NCBI GenBank assembly: GCA_000697055.1 | Contig: JNDT01001305.1 | Coordinates: 1 to 64,000 of the forward strand | Length of the DNA: 64,000 nucleotides | Origin: Saksenaea vasiformis B4078 | Taxonomy: Eukaryota > Mucoromycota > Mucoromycetes > Mucorales > Saksenaeaceae | Direction: 5' to 3' | Part shown: positions 11,520 through 22,509 of the stretch, piece by piece | How positions within the stretch are numbered: the first letter of the stretch is position 1 | How the letters are laid out: every line of letters begins with the position of its first letter | Made by a program: the position numbers and the translations under genes | Notes under the pieces: generated by a model | What the model was told of the DNA's origin: nothing | The model's database searches: none | What the model saw: the letters and a program-made list of their open reading frames with translations, nothing else

Positions 11520-13327
11520 TTATGGATTCTCATCATTTTCTACAACTCTGATGTACACAGACACAGTGCAAGTATTATCAACTACGAAGGGACCTTTTTC
11601 TTGATGAATCTTAGTCATATTTGACAATGAGTAGAAGTCTTTGAAGCTGTACGTAGATTTCGTCTTGTCAAACACGTTGAATGCGGCTAATTTGATTCCA
11701 TGAGTACGAACTCTAGCAAAGTTGCCTACCTTCGTAATGACGATTGGACACATCGCTTGGGTTGGATATCGACAGTGCAAATTCTGCAGCGACTTTAAGG
11801 GCTTCCTGGTCAGGTAATATAGATTTAAGGTCGACGCTGATATTTTCAGAAGTGCCAGACGTGCCACACGCAAGGGGCATGCCAAAAGTGCCAGACATGC
11901 CAGACATGCCAGACCTGCCAGACTTGCTGGACCCGCCAGAATTGCTGGATGTGACGAGAAACGGAGACTGATGCTGATTATTGTACCCAGACTTCCAGAT
12001 AGAGACAGACCTGTATACATTGTAAGTTTTTTCTCCTAGGACAAGGTCTAACCATCTAAAGCCACCAGCCGCAAAGTTGTTACTGTGATAGGCTCCTTGA
12101 TTATTATTCCAGTCGGTTATGGAAAAGTGGTACGCTTGAAAATCTATTTCTTTCCGTTCGCTACGTGGAAGAATATCTAATGCAATGGCATCCACTGCGA
12201 GAATAGTATTTATTATGAGTCATATTAACGACTAGGGATCATGCTCTTACATGGTATCACTGACTCTTCTTTACTTCTGTTATCCCATCTTGCACTTGGA
12301 TTGATATGAAGCACAGGCGAGTTTGGCACAGAAATGGATGAAAATTGTTCACTCCCGTCACTGTTCTCCTCGTATGTAACCTTTTGTTTGCCATCGCTCG
12401 CATAGTGATCCTGCAAGAAAAGTGGCATGTGTATGTTTTCATCATCTCTCTTTAGCAACTTTGCAAGTCAAGATTTTCGTCAGCATACCTTAGGTTCATC
12501 CTTCTCAGCAAACGTTTGAACTTGTATCGCCAACATGTGCACAGGTGTACCTGGCCAATAATGAATCACTGTCTCCTGTATAGCATCTTTGTAACTGTCC
12601 CTGTCATACAGAGACTTAAACGTTCCGTTCGATTCTATGGAACAAAGCGCAAAATTATCATGTCCGAGAGAAAAGCGGTCTTGAACCTGAAAGGCAATAT
12701 GGTTAATCCTGATGTAATAGTGCTGCAAATCATACTTGTCTACGTAGCTGGTCATAGGTTGTATGATCATCATCAAAGCAGAAGCATCGAATTGCTTCGG
12801 AATTTTCCTTCAGGTGCGCCTGAACCAGAAGATTGGTATCCAGAGGAATTCTCTGCATAGGGTCTTGCTTGTCCGTGGCCATCCTTTCCAAGGATCGTAC
12901 CTTCGCTTCAAGTTCTCTACGGGCTTTCTCAGCTCCCTGAAACTTTCGTGCCATGTCTTCGAATTTCTTGGTCATGACCTGCAGAGCGCACTCGTTGTGA
13001 TAATCCAAGGCTTCTTGCTTAAAGTCAATAAATAAGCGCGTGGCCTTCTCTTTGACAGACATATTCAAGGATGGGTTTTCCTTAAGATATTCTATGTGCT
13101 CATTTGCTTCTTTCATTAGGCAAGTGATCGTCTCTTGCACATAACGTTGATGCTGTTCTATAGACCTGTCATCAGGCTTGGTCTTTACTGCTTCGAAACG
13201 CCTCCGCATGACGTCCATAAAATGAGTAAAGATGCATATAACCTAACAGGAAGTAGATATCACTTGTTAAGGTGCGTTCTCTCATTAAAGCGTGACCAAC
13301 CCTTTCTTTGCTAAAAGCTCCGTCCAT
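11520..13327 (-). CDS. Coiled-coil / PB1-like / MATH-domain protein (copy 3)
   Basis: Seven exons on the minus strand: 13327-13301, 13242-12736, 12686-12489, 12410-12251, 12194-12053, 12010-11730 and 11686-11520; they sum to 493 aa with every intron GT-AG. Exon 1 encodes nine residues (MDGAFSKER). Residues ~10-140 form a coiled coil. The PB1-like region spans about 143-244 (LVQAHLKEN; TTYDQLRRQ; ESNGTFKSLYDRDSYKDAI as the acidic OPCA-like loop), although the usual first-strand Lys is Gln here. A Ser/Asn/Glu-rich linker precedes MATH (LDAIALDILP; YHFSITDW; GGFRW; ALSISNPSDV; FVVDN; VYIRVV). The MATH domain carries a copy-specific Gly/Ser/Met insertion between the first strands. One of the clearest intact members. 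Closest in exon sizes to the copy at 17.1-19.1 kb. Confidence 0.75.
11841..11955 (-). repeat. In-frame GS/GM-rich repeat inside MATH domain of copy 3
   Basis: The plus strand repeats CCAGACATG / CCAGACCTG units about every 9 bp. On the minus strand this encodes Ser-Gly-Met/Ser-Gly-Arg triplets (SGMSGMSGT and neighbours). No other family copy in the window has it, so it is a recent expansion in a surface loop near the start of the MATH domain. Confidence 0.75.
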
Positions 13328-13984
13328 TTTCGCTGTATTGCTCTCGGTCGAAGAAGTAGGATAATTACAATTTCGGTGTAAAAATGTTGGCGATTTATAT
13401 GCAACCCAGTCATATGACAATCAAAAACAAGTATAGCTGATGAAACGGAACCTTCGTAGCACCGTACTGTACATGGACACTCAGAATTCGGAATGCACAA
13501 CAATAATCGAGAAGATTATAAATACAAGAGGATTCAAAATTAGTGTTTCATCCATCCTCCATTGGCTCCAGTTCCTTTGTTATTGTTACATATCTTTTCT
13601 TATTTCAGAAGGTGGATCTTTTAGGTACTTCATAAACAGATTTGATGCCTGCTATCTTTTGACCAGGCGGTACAGATCAAGCCAGAACTGTTACACCAAA
13701 GCGGCCATACATGGCTCTCGCGGCTTGTTTGTGGATACACCAAAAAAATTGCGACGTCCTACAGGTATGATTAATGAGTGGCTAATTTACCGTAAGGCGT
13801 TACATGTAACATAGTACCAGCGATGGGCACATGCAATATCATGATGCCTACGTTGGGAAAATAAGCACACAAGAACTATGAGCGATGTAGACCGGTATAG
13901 GAATCTGGATACTCTGAAGTATGGCGAGTACAATTTAAATCCAAAGGTTCGAGCTTATAGGCAATAATAGCTTCTACTTCCCAT
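13328..13984. other. Upstream region of MATH copy 3
   Basis: A TATAAATA-like stretch at about 13517-13524 could serve the minus-strand gene. The open frame 13440-13814 (plus) has no recognisable features. Confidence 0.4.
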
Positions 13985-16255
13985 CATCCGGTGTAGTTTA
14001 CTATCACTGTTGGATATCATCGTATTTACCAGGTACCAAAAATGTACTCTGGTTCCATAGGTTATCATGTACCTCTAGAACAGACCGAGCTGTCCAACAG
14101 CTACGAATATTGATTAACTTGGATGTGTCTCTGACAGTTTTATAAGTTGTAAGGATGCAGTCATTATAGGTTCAGCTTGCTTTTTCAGCAACAGCTTGCT
14201 AGATCTCTGGAACTGAACGTCATAAGTATGACCGTACTGCTTATGTTTGTAGCGGATCGATCGAAGAGCTTAAAATGCAACACTTGAGATCGTTTATCAA
14301 AGGCGTTTGACGTGGTGTTTATTATTAATAACATTATAAAAGCAAGCTTGCTGCAAAGAAACTCTAATGATATGCACTGTTGTGTCGTGAGACAGTATGT
14401 GTGTGTCATCCTTATCATTACTCACATTTAGAATTGCAGTTGACATGAGACTTCTGAGAATAGAAGACTTAGACGCAAGTGTTATTTGTGAAACTACGTT
14501 CATCTCACACTATCGTGGTGCCTGTCTGTATTTATTATAGATGGATAGGTGGAAATACCGCCCTTGCATTAATCGGGGTATAGTAAAAGAGTATAAGACT
14601 AGACAACAATTCGTGCACAGACGTCCTAATTCGAAGTAGCTTACCTCTCGGTTGTATCATATCACATCTGCACCGGTAAAAAGCACCGGTCACGTCAAAG
14701 CTGCCAATCAACCGACGAAAACGGGGAGATGATTCTGTGGTGCCAGTGATCGTGATGGTGTTGTGTCCAAACAACTCAATGATACAAACAGTTTCCACAC
14801 ATCGTTCCGCTGAATTTGGTTATCTAGATAAAATTTTAGGTTCCTCGTCCTTTTTCACAAGAATAAACAGTGCACTGAGTCTCACAAACTTTATAGTTTT
14901 GACTTCATTAGACTTCATTAGACAATCAACATCACAGATGGCGTCAGTATTGAGTGGAGTTGTTCTTGACGATGTCATGTGCATTAGACTGGAGGCAACG
15001 CTCTCGTTACCCTCGACAGCTGGTGAAGGATAGGAAGAGGTTCTCATGTCCTCACTGTCGTGTTGAGCCATTGTTTGCATCATCATGGTTGGTGCTTGCC
15101 CCAATCGCTGCGGTTTCCTAGGTCAACACCCCACCACGCAGATTTTATGCAAAATCTCTCGGTATCTCGTAATACATCCATCATTTAAAGCAATCTGTAA
15201 GTCAAAGATTAGCTGTTGCTCTTAATATGGTTCATTATTCCTAAAGGTATTCTATTTCACATGGGCATCTGCCTTCTGTATACTATCACCGAGACATTTT
15301 GTCTTTGAAATCCTTCCATTTTTAAAGCCTTCCGACTTCTGGCCTCCGCCGTTCGCAGCGCTCCAGCAACATGAACAACAGTACATTCCATCAATTCTCA
15401 GAAAGAAACAAAGCATTTATCTCGAGAAGCCTTCTAATTTTGAGGAAGCTGGAGATTTCCATTGGAGTGTCCCTAGTTATTCCCTTCAACAAACGGTGGT
15501 TCCTTGTACTTCGTAACTTTCAGCTGAAATTGGTAGAAAGTCTGGGACACGTCAAAACCCCCACCTACAAGCCGATCATCCTCTGAAGGCGGCAAAAACG
15601 ATAGTTCCCGGTCGAGAACAGTCAATGCTTCGTTTTCGGTCTCTCCGATGATATCCGTGCGTTCTGTCCTCCGTCGTTTCGATGTCAATGAGCTGCCTCG
15701 ACAATGTGGATATATTAAAAGAAAAATAGTCGTGAGTTACCATATTTTCACCCACATGCCATAGATAGGTCATTCCTACCTCGACTGGAGGACGGTAGTG
15801 CCTCCACTATTTATATTTTCTATCCGTTGTATACTGCCAACGTTGACGCTGCTTTGGGGAGCATACGTTGAAGGCTCAGAGTCGCTGGACGTGCGTTGGG
15901 AGATAAAATCATCGTAGACCGACTTGATGGTGGGTATACATTTCTAATCAAGGGAGAAGGAGTATGACGATGAGAAGAAAGATAAAAAAAACAGATATAT
16001 TCCTCGAACAAGGTCTTACTTTCCACTCCTGAAAAAATAGATTAGCACGGGCTTTGGCACCATTAGAGAAGGCTGTCGATTTGATCACCCTTTTTAACTG
16101 CTCATGCATGGTTGACAGTAGCTTTTGCTAGTTATCGATCTCAAGGCTTTCTAATAGATCTTTGGCAACTTCTGTTATATTCCATCCTTGTGGCTCTTTC
16201 TTATATAAGTAAGATGGGAGTGGCATCTGTCGCAGAAAAAGGATGAAGGTATCTC
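13985..16255. repeat. Segmental duplication, copy 1 (partner 35376-37605)
   Basis: Colinear near-identity with 35376-37605 starts at GTAGTTTACTATCACTGTTG and ends at GATGGGAGTGGCATCTGTCG. Small indels and point changes are spread throughout. A third, more diverged partial copy is at about 25590-26310. Confidence 0.85.
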
Positions 16256-16303
16256 AGGAATAAGGAGAAACGCCAACAGAAACTAACTTTCAAATTATTT
16301 ATC
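13985..16303 (-). pseudogene. Decayed member of an unrecognised gene family (copy 1), part of a 2.2-kb duplicated segment
   Basis: The minus strand shows a degenerate multi-exon gene, also present at 35.4-37.6 kb and partly at 25.6-26.5 kb. The probable first exon is MINNLK (16303-16286). Next is a helical exon (KEPQGWNITEVAKDLLES near 16190) with an in-frame TAG. An exon near 15950-15790 follows (KSVYDDFISQ, Ser/Pro-rich), then 15710-15470 (TSKRRRTERTDIIGETENEA, with GGGFDVSQTFYQFQLKV). Further exons cover 15104-14820 and 14798-14535; the last has a related IGSFDVTGAFYRC block. The repeated (G/S)FDV(S/T) block suggests two related domains. I do not recognise the family. Conservation between copies is strongest in these frames, which argues that they were once coding. 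Confidence 0.5.
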
Positions 16304-17125
16304 ATGAGTGCGAAAAGTCATAAGTACGTAACACTGAATGAAACCGCGATTGCATAGACGAATGATGTGACGAGTGCAAGCGAAATCAAGTCGCCCGATA
16401 TCTGCAAGTTAGGCCTTGCGATAGTGTCATTAGTACGGTAGCGTCTTTCTCTCATATTAAATTGCGGATCATAATTGCGGATATGGTTTATTATTGCGAA
16501 CTGTTTTGGCAAAATGCTGTTTAATTGTACCAAGAGACGTAGTACACATCTTTACATTATGTAAGCAGCAAACATTGAAAATCCTACCTAGCGTTTATGC
16601 AAGCGGGACTGAGATAAATTGGGTTGCCGATCAAGAAATGGGTAAATTGTGCGATAAAATGATAGTGCCAGCTTTCTTTCAAAGCGTCTGCGGTAATACC
16701 GTGGATCAGAAAAATATTCAGTACCGACGCTTAATTGAGCACTTTGGTTTTCGTTTCAGTTGAAACTTTTCGCTAATTTGCGCCGTTGATTACCATAGAG
16801 GTACTTTCTTTATAAGAGCAGTATATCAAGCGACGTTGTCAAAGAAAACTTCTTGATTATTGTTCTGTCCGTCATTAGAATGGTCTAAAAGTCCATTCCG
16901 AATGCTGACAGTCATTATCAATTAGACGCCGAGAAAATATATGACGAGTTATATATCACCGCTACTGCGAGAAGCGCAGCTATGGGACACCTAATAGAAT
17001 GGACTACGTACTGATGACACTCGCAGACGTAGCAAAGGTCTACCTGCGGTCGCAGTTTATCAGTATCTTTCATATATACTATTTTTCAACACCATTCTTT
17101 GGCTGTACAGTTATTATTTCTTTCT
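16304..17125. other. Intergenic, no supported gene
   Basis: Short frames at 16318-16533 (minus) and 16494-16763 (plus) show no recognisable domain. Confidence 0.4.
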
Positions 17126-19130
17126 TTATAGATTGGTATTAACTTCTACAATTCTGATGTATGCGGCTACAATGCAGACGTTATCCACTACAAAAGGATC
17201 TTTTCCTCTACAAGCGTTGCCCATTTCGTCAACTTCATAAAGATCATCGAAACCATAAGTATACTTTTGCTGGTTAAATACATTGAATGCACCTAATCAT
17301 GTATTGTAAGCATAGATCTTCGTAGTTTTGTCTTACTTTTGTAATGATACTTCGTCATGTCTTGTGGATTGCCTATTAGCAGTGCATATGTAGCGGTGCT
17401 ACAGATAGGTCTTCATGACCTTGTATGTGGATTGGCTCATAGTTAGCGACGATTAAGATAGCGATGATATTGTATTCAATACCATTTGTATATATTTGCT
17501 CTCCGCATACAGACGCGTTCATATAAAAGGACGGGATCCTAAATCCAGGATCCCTACGTTTTTATCATTAAGAAAAACGGTACTCACCATTCCTAACGAA
17601 CATCCTAAAAGCTCGCTTCCTCACCCACATCCCCTTTACCTACGAATCCGATCTTCGTAAGTTTAATAGCGACGTTGGCCATGGGCCGTGCTATTACAGC
17701 ATAATCGGCTGCGACCTTCCAGTCACGGCGATTAGGCGGTATAACTTGCAAATTGATAGAAAATCTTGACCTATATGATTCTGTCAAGGAAAAACAAACA
17801 CGCCTATACATACTGTAAGCAGTCTTTCACCGAAAACGTACTAACCATTCGAAATCACCAACAGCAAAAGCTTCGCTGCGATAGTTTTTACGTTGACGAC
17901 GCCAATCAGTAATGGTAAAATGACAAACCCGAAAGTCAGTTTCTTTGCGTCCGCTGGGTGGAAGAACAGTTAGAGCGATGGCATCCACTAGGGATATTGT
18001 ACTTAAGTGTAAATAACGATAATAGTTAGTCTGACACGCTCTTACATGGAAACACTGACTCTTGTTCTTTGCCATTGCTATCCCATCTTACATTTGGATT
18101 TACAGGTTCTATGGGCGAGTTTGGCGCGGAGACGGATGAAAACTGTTCACTGCTATCGCTATTTTCTTCATCTGCAACCTTCTGGTCGTCGTTACTGTCA
18201 GCCTCACCCTGATAGAATGACAGTATATATGTAATTTCATCATGCGCTTCTTAGCGTCTCTTTAGAACATGGTTTGCCAACTTGTACCTTAAAACAGTCT
18301 TTTTCTGCTACTGTTTTAACTTGTAAGACTAGCACATGGACGGGTGTGTCTAGCAGACGATGGATAATTGCCTTCCGTATAGCTTGCTTATAGCTGCTCC
18401 TGTCGTACAGTGGTTCAAGTTTTCCTTCCAAATCAGCCGAAGTAAGATCGAACTCATCATCCGGGAGAGAGAAATGATCTTGCACCTAATGTACAAGGTG
18501 GGTCAACTTTGACATAGCATAGTTGCAGGACATACTCTTTTACGTAGTTGGTCATAGCTCGTGTAACCATCGTCAAAGGAGAAGCAACGAATTTGTTCAC
18601 AGTGCCCTTCCAAATACGCCTTAACCAGAAGATTACCGTCGAGTGAAATACTTTGTGTGAGGTCTTGTTTGTTTGCAACCATTTTCTCCAAAGATCGCAT
18701 TTTCGTTGCGAGATCTTTACGAGCCTTCTCCGCATCTTGAAGTTTTTGCGCCATGTCTTCCAGTTTCTTGTTTGCCGCCTCTAGGACGCATTTGTTGTGG
18801 TACTCCGAGACCTCCTCCCTAAATTCGATAAATTCTCGTGTCGTCTTCTCTTTGACAGCCGTGCCCATGTGTATAGATTCCTTCAGATATCTCACGTGTT
18901 CGTTTACTTCTCTTATCAAAGAGGTTGTTGCTTCGTGCATATAGTATTGATACTGTTCCATGGATCTGTTATCGCGTTTGAACTGTATCTCTTTTAGACG
19001 CTTCCGCATGACGTTCATGACATGAGCAAAGATATACACAGTCTGACATAAGTAGACGCCATTTGTTAATAAGGGTATTTTTCCTTAGTTGGACATGACA
19101 TACCTTTTCATTGCTAGGGTTCCCCTCCAT
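17126..19130 (-). pseudogene. Coiled-coil / PB1-like / MATH gene (copy 4) interrupted by a solo-LTR-like insertion
   Basis: Minus-strand exons: 19130-19104 (MEGNPSNEK), 19042-18536, 18485-18288, 18208-18046, 17987-17846, then exon 6 from 17803 and exon 7 17292-17126. Exon 6 is split by a 310-bp insertion at 17389-17698, flanked by direct repeats GCATA. Without the insertion and one GCATA, exon 6 is 152 nt, the family size, the frame is open across the site, and the gene would encode 451 aa. With the insertion, reading stops at 17605 after about 30 unrelated residues. Coiled coil spans ~15-135; PB1-like region has Lys in strand 1 (LVKAYLEG), SYDQLRKR and YDRSSYKQAI; MATH has ITDW, DFEW, IGNPQDMTKYHY and FVVDN. 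It could still yield a protein truncated in the MATH domain. Confidence 0.75.
17389..17698 (+). mobile_element. Solo-LTR-like insertion with 5-bp target duplication
   Basis: The 310-bp segment starts TGTAGCGG and ends CTATTACA, so it has the TG...CA termini typical of LTRs. Perfect 5-bp direct repeats GCATA flank it at 17384-17388 and 17699-17703. A TATAAAAGG promoter-like motif lies inside (near 17522), as LTRs have. A short inverted repeat (GGATCC arms near 17536-17555) is also present. No internal retroelement genes are nearby, so it would be a solo LTR left by recombination. Terminal inverted repeats beyond TGTA/TACA are weak, so a small DNA transposon with 5-bp duplication is the alternative. 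Confidence 0.7.
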
Positions 19131-19747
19131 TTTGTCGTTGTATCGCTAGCAGGCGAAGAATGAAATGAAGCAATTACACCGCTGTACAGAGACAAGTCAA
19201 CTTTTGCATACCTCCGTCACACGAGAATGAAAACAACCATGCAATCGGCGAAACGTCACTCCCACGGTACGTACTTAGAATTTTCGAACATACAGCAACA
19301 AGTTCCTAAGTCATAAATACTGGTGTTTCATCTACCTTGTATTCGCTCTATGAATCTCCCGCATAGTTCACCGCTTTATTGTTGTTGCCATATATGTAGC
19401 TGTATTTTGTCTTTGAGGTCTCGAAGGACGATATCTCTCTGTGTAACAATCAAGTTTCAAATCCAAATCTTACAAGATACTATAGGATATACTAGCTCGC
19501 TCGGATAATGACTATTCGCTTAATGGATATGCCACACTTATCGAATACAGGTTTTAGAAACAATTTTGGTAGGCAGTAACTTACAGGATTTTTTCTATCG
19601 CTTTGCGTCTGTTTGAAACTATTTGGCGTTACTTCCAGACGAAGTCTGCGTTTGAAGTATGTCTTTCTACGCTCATCCCATTCTATGACTTGCGTGTCAT
19701 ACCCTTCCATGTTACATTTGTGTCGTTAGTAGCTACCGACATCTAAG
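19131..19747. other. Upstream region of MATH copy 4
   Basis: A TAAATA motif near 19314 could serve the minus-strand gene. A minus-strand frame at 19710-19492 begins MEGYDTQVIEWDERRKTYF, but its identity is unknown; I do not call it a gene. Confidence 0.35.
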
Positions 19748-20068
19748 GCAAAAGATGTGTCAGAGACAGGGTTTCATTGTCTTGTGGAAAGGACGTGCTA
19801 AAGATAGGGGGTCTTTGTCTCATGCAAAAGGCGTGGCAATGATCAATTATTTTTTACATCATGCCAAAGGGTGTGTTATTTCACGCAAAAGGCGTGTTGG
19901 TAATAGGGTACCATCGTCTCATGCAAATGGTGAATCAGTAATCGGGTTTTCTTGACTCATACGAACGGTGCCTCAGAAAGAGGATTCTGTCGTCTCACGC
20001 AAAATGTCTGTTGAAGATAGGTTCCTTTGTTCTCACACACAAAAAGGATGTCTCAGATAACGGGAAGT
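19748..20068 (+). repeat. Degenerate ~38-bp minisatellite, about 8-9 units
   Basis: Units run roughly GCAAAAGGCGTG then TCAGTAATAGGG then TTTCATCGTCTCAT. Unit starts recur about every 36-40 bp, with one short unit near 19865. Divergence between units is high, so the array is old. It abuts the 5' side of a MITE-family copy. Confidence 0.75.
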
Positions 20069-20069
20069 G

Positions 20070-20693
20070 GTGCATATTTAAAAGGAATACTTTTTTTCCT
20101 TTTTTTTCTTTTTTCCTTCGGCTCTGTTTACCTTTAACATCCCCGGCAAGGATGTCAATCCATTATATACACAAGATTATTCATGCTTTCTGTCTGCCGT
20201 TTAGGCTGCATGACCTCCTGTCCCGAATTGTCTTGGCTGTGCTGGTGTATTTTGCCCTTCGCTCAAGTAAGTAGACGCTGTCGCACACTCAGTATCACTC
20301 ATCTTTCGAAATAGATCGCCAGGCGTTGTATCGCTTCAAGTCTTCGTCACGCCATCAAAACCAAACGTGGCCGCTCCATAGAAGTTGTCATACAATAACA
20401 ACAGCCCCACTGAATCAGATGCGGTGGCTGGATGCCATCCTTCGATGGCAATACCCTTCGGGCGTAAGTAAAATGATGTCCAAATATTATTCCATTGACT
20501 AACCAGGAATTACTTTTTTATGCTGCCCGAATAAATGTTGTGTCCGCTGAAGATCAAGTTCAGGTAAGTTGGTTAATCTTCAGACGAAAAATTGATATAC
20601 TGATGGCCGCGTATTCGATTCTTTAGCACAAATTTGGCTCTTCAGAGATGCAAGATCTATTTAATGTTGCGTAAAAAATGGTGCAATAAACAG
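20070..20693 (+). mobile_element. MITE-family copy lacking its 5' part
   Basis: It shares with the 61-kb element the TATTTAAAAGG stretch, GGCTCTGTTT, CATCCCCGG, an exon-like block ending CCCTTCGGG before a GTAAGT donor, GCACAAATTTGG and the terminus CAATAAACAG. The 5' inverted-repeat end is absent; the minisatellite lies there instead. The 3' end is followed by TG rather than TA, so the site has decayed. Confidence 0.6.
20152..20674 (+). CDS. Possible spliced ORF inside the MITE-family copy
   Basis: With exons 20152-20266, 20315-20463, 20507-20563 and 20627-20674 the sequence is open for 122 aa, with three GT-AG introns, a TATA-like motif about 75 bp upstream and a CAATAAAC poly(A)-like signal after the stop. 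The other copies keep parts of the intron signals, but the 61-kb copy has lost one acceptor and its frame. No domain is recognised. The start is uncertain because homologous copies have a donor-like GTAAGG at that point. It is either a decayed captured gene fragment or chance. Confidence 0.25.
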
Positions 20694-20699
20694 TGTTCC

Positions 20700-21587
20700 A
20701 GTAATCCTTTATTCGAACGATGAATGAATTCTTCAAAAATATCCCTACAAGGAGCGAGTTACTTTTCTTTACTGTAACTTACCTGGAGTAGCTATATATT
20801 GTTATCTATCTCAGCGACTAATAATAGTCTGCCTCAAAACGAGCAAGTTTCAGTTTGAGGTAACGGTCTAGTCGGTAGTCATCGCCCATAACTGTTCTTT
20901 TGCTCCGATCACCAAAACAGGTTATTGAGGGCGTAATTAGGTATAAGAAGCCCAGAAAAAGTTGTTGCTAACACGACAAAATGCGCCCAATGACGCCAAA
21001 TGCGACTCTAATGGGATACGCTCAGAGCAAGTCCGACGTAGTTGAAATTGCACCCATCCAGGAAAACACATTCGAGGACAATGACTGGCTCCCCAGCCAA
21101 AGGGCTTCTGGTTTGTTACTATGCACAAGAACTTCAAGCTTACGCCGTTTTCCGAAAGCAATAATTCGAAAGATTTTTTACTTAAAGAATATGTTCGATA
21201 TAGGGATGACGAATTATCTCCTATAACCGAGAGGCCTCGATATAGTGAAGCAATTTTATTTTTGAAATCAAAAGATTGATCCTTGGGTAAGGTTTTATTT
21301 TTATCCTGAGATTCGAGAATAGTTACAATTCTATTACCTTTTGTTGACCTCGAATTCAAGGATTGATCCTTGGATAAAGCTTTAGGTTATCCTTAAATCA
21401 AATCATCATTTTTGAATAAAGCTGAAGACCCTTTAATTATTCTTTAATTTGAAGCCTTATTAACAGATACATCCTTGAATTGAAGGATTACGTTTCCGTC
21501 ATATCCTTTCCTTCTCTCTGCATGTCCTCGATCCTTTTGGCGTTTCTCCTTTTTTTTTTTCTTTCTTCCGCATCCTCTCTTCATGTG
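20700..21587. other. Intergenic, no firm gene
   Basis: A 140-residue minus-strand frame (21359-20937) has no recognisable domain or support. GGATTGATCCTTGG(A/G)TAA occurs twice (near 21270 and 21360). Confidence 0.35.
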
Positions 21588-21593
21588 TATAAA
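21588..21593 (+). promoter_or_regulatory. TATA box of the 21.7-kb secreted-protein gene
   Basis: TATAAA lies 138 bp upstream of the ATG at 21731, within a pyrimidine-rich promoter. The long spacing implies a 5' leader of about 100 nt. Confidence 0.5.
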
Positions 21594-21730
21594 GTCTCAG
21601 TATCGAGCGTTCTGACTGACACCATCTGACCCCACCTCAATACGGTAGACTCGCAAGAGCCATCGCAAAAACGAGCGCTTCGCTGAACCCTCTCAAGAAC
21701 TCCACACACCGCATCAAGGACCTTCAAATC

Positions 21731-21997
21731 ATGTTGTTTACTCGACTTCACTTCCTTCTCTGTTATTTGCTATCCTTCGTCGCAGTTAGTTTTGAGAACT
21801 GCGATGAAAAGTACTGCGGTGGCGGTTTTAGAAAGTACTGCTGCGAGTGTATTGAGGAGGACATAGTTGGACAATGCCTCGGATTGGCTTCGACTCATAG
21901 CATGCTGTGCTCATCAAACAGTATGAAAATGGATACCTATTTGTCATGCGATAAAGGATATTTCGGCTGCTACAAAGACGACGCCACCTGCGTCTGA
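21731..21997 (+). CDS. Small secreted cysteine-rich protein (10 mature cysteines)
   Basis: An 88-aa single-exon ORF with an N-terminal signal peptide (about residues 1-20, MLFTRLHFLLCYLLSFVAVS). The mature ~68 residues hold ten cysteines (ENCDEKYCGGGFRKYCCEC, then QC, LC, SC, GC and TC), enough for five disulfides. It has no transmembrane segment after the signal. This is the typical form of a fungal secreted peptide or effector-like protein; a function cannot be assigned. A TATA box is upstream and the 3' side is AT-rich. I do not recognise the cysteine spacing. Confidence 0.65.
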   Translation: MLFTRLHFLLCYLLSFVAVSFENCDEKYCGGGFRKYCCECIEEDIVGQCLGLASTHSMLCSSNSMKMDTYLSCDKGYFGCYKDDATCV

Positions 21998-22133
21998 ACA
22001 CACTACCTAGATATTTTGTGGAGTATTGTGACCGTTCCAGAGACGAAGCTCCATCCACTAGGCATCTCCCCAGTCACTCGATTTCTACACGAAACTTCTC
22101 TGATTTCTGCAACTCCTAGAGTACAAAGAAATA

Positions 22134-22457
22134 CTGGATTCTGGATAAATATTTATGTCGACTAAATATCGTTTTACTTCCCCGTCGAATAAACGTCGCA
22201 GAGGAACTGATGAAGCACTGCGCAGACTAGCTCGTTTTACGTTAATCCAACGAATAATTTGCACCTGGATGACTTGAGTCTTGCATTGGAGTAATTCGTT
22301 GATGGGTTCCTCGATAGCCTATCGGAAAGCACATAAAATGACTAAAGATAAGGAAGATGTTCTATAGAAGCGAGTACGTCGTTTTATATTAAGGTAATGC
22401 ATCATATTCTATTTCTTTGGCTCTTTTCTCCACGATGTCCCTGTGTAAATGTGGTTT

Positions 22458-22460
<3 letters not shown>
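22134..22460 (+). mobile_element. MITE-family 5' fragment
   Basis: It starts CTGGATTCTGG after a TA (22132-22133), matching the 5' terminus of the 61-kb element. It continues through the GCGTTAATCCAA-like, CTTGCATTG and CTTTGGCTCT blocks. It stops at the (GA)n tract, so the 3' half is missing. Confidence 0.55.

Positions 22461-22504
<44 letters not shown>
22461..22504 (+). repeat. (GA)22 microsatellite
   Basis: Forty-four bp of uninterrupted GA dinucleotides sit at the truncated end of the MITE fragment. Confidence 0.95.

Positions 22505-22509
<5 letters not shown>

Noticed and set aside
13440..13814. 124-residue plus-strand frame upstream of MATH copy 3
   Set aside because: No domain or splice context; overlaps the likely promoter of the minus-strand gene.
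19492..19710. Minus-strand frame MEGYDTQVIEWDERRKTYF as a MATH-family exon
   Set aside because: A GTAAGT donor follows and RRLRLEV is faintly MATH-like, but no partner exons are found.
19748..20068. CRISPR-like array
   Set aside because: Units are contiguous and diverged with no constant repeat and unique spacers, and the DNA is eukaryotic.
20937..21359. 140-residue minus-strand open frame as a gene
   Set aside because: No domain, signal, promoter or homologous copy seen; composition looks like chance.
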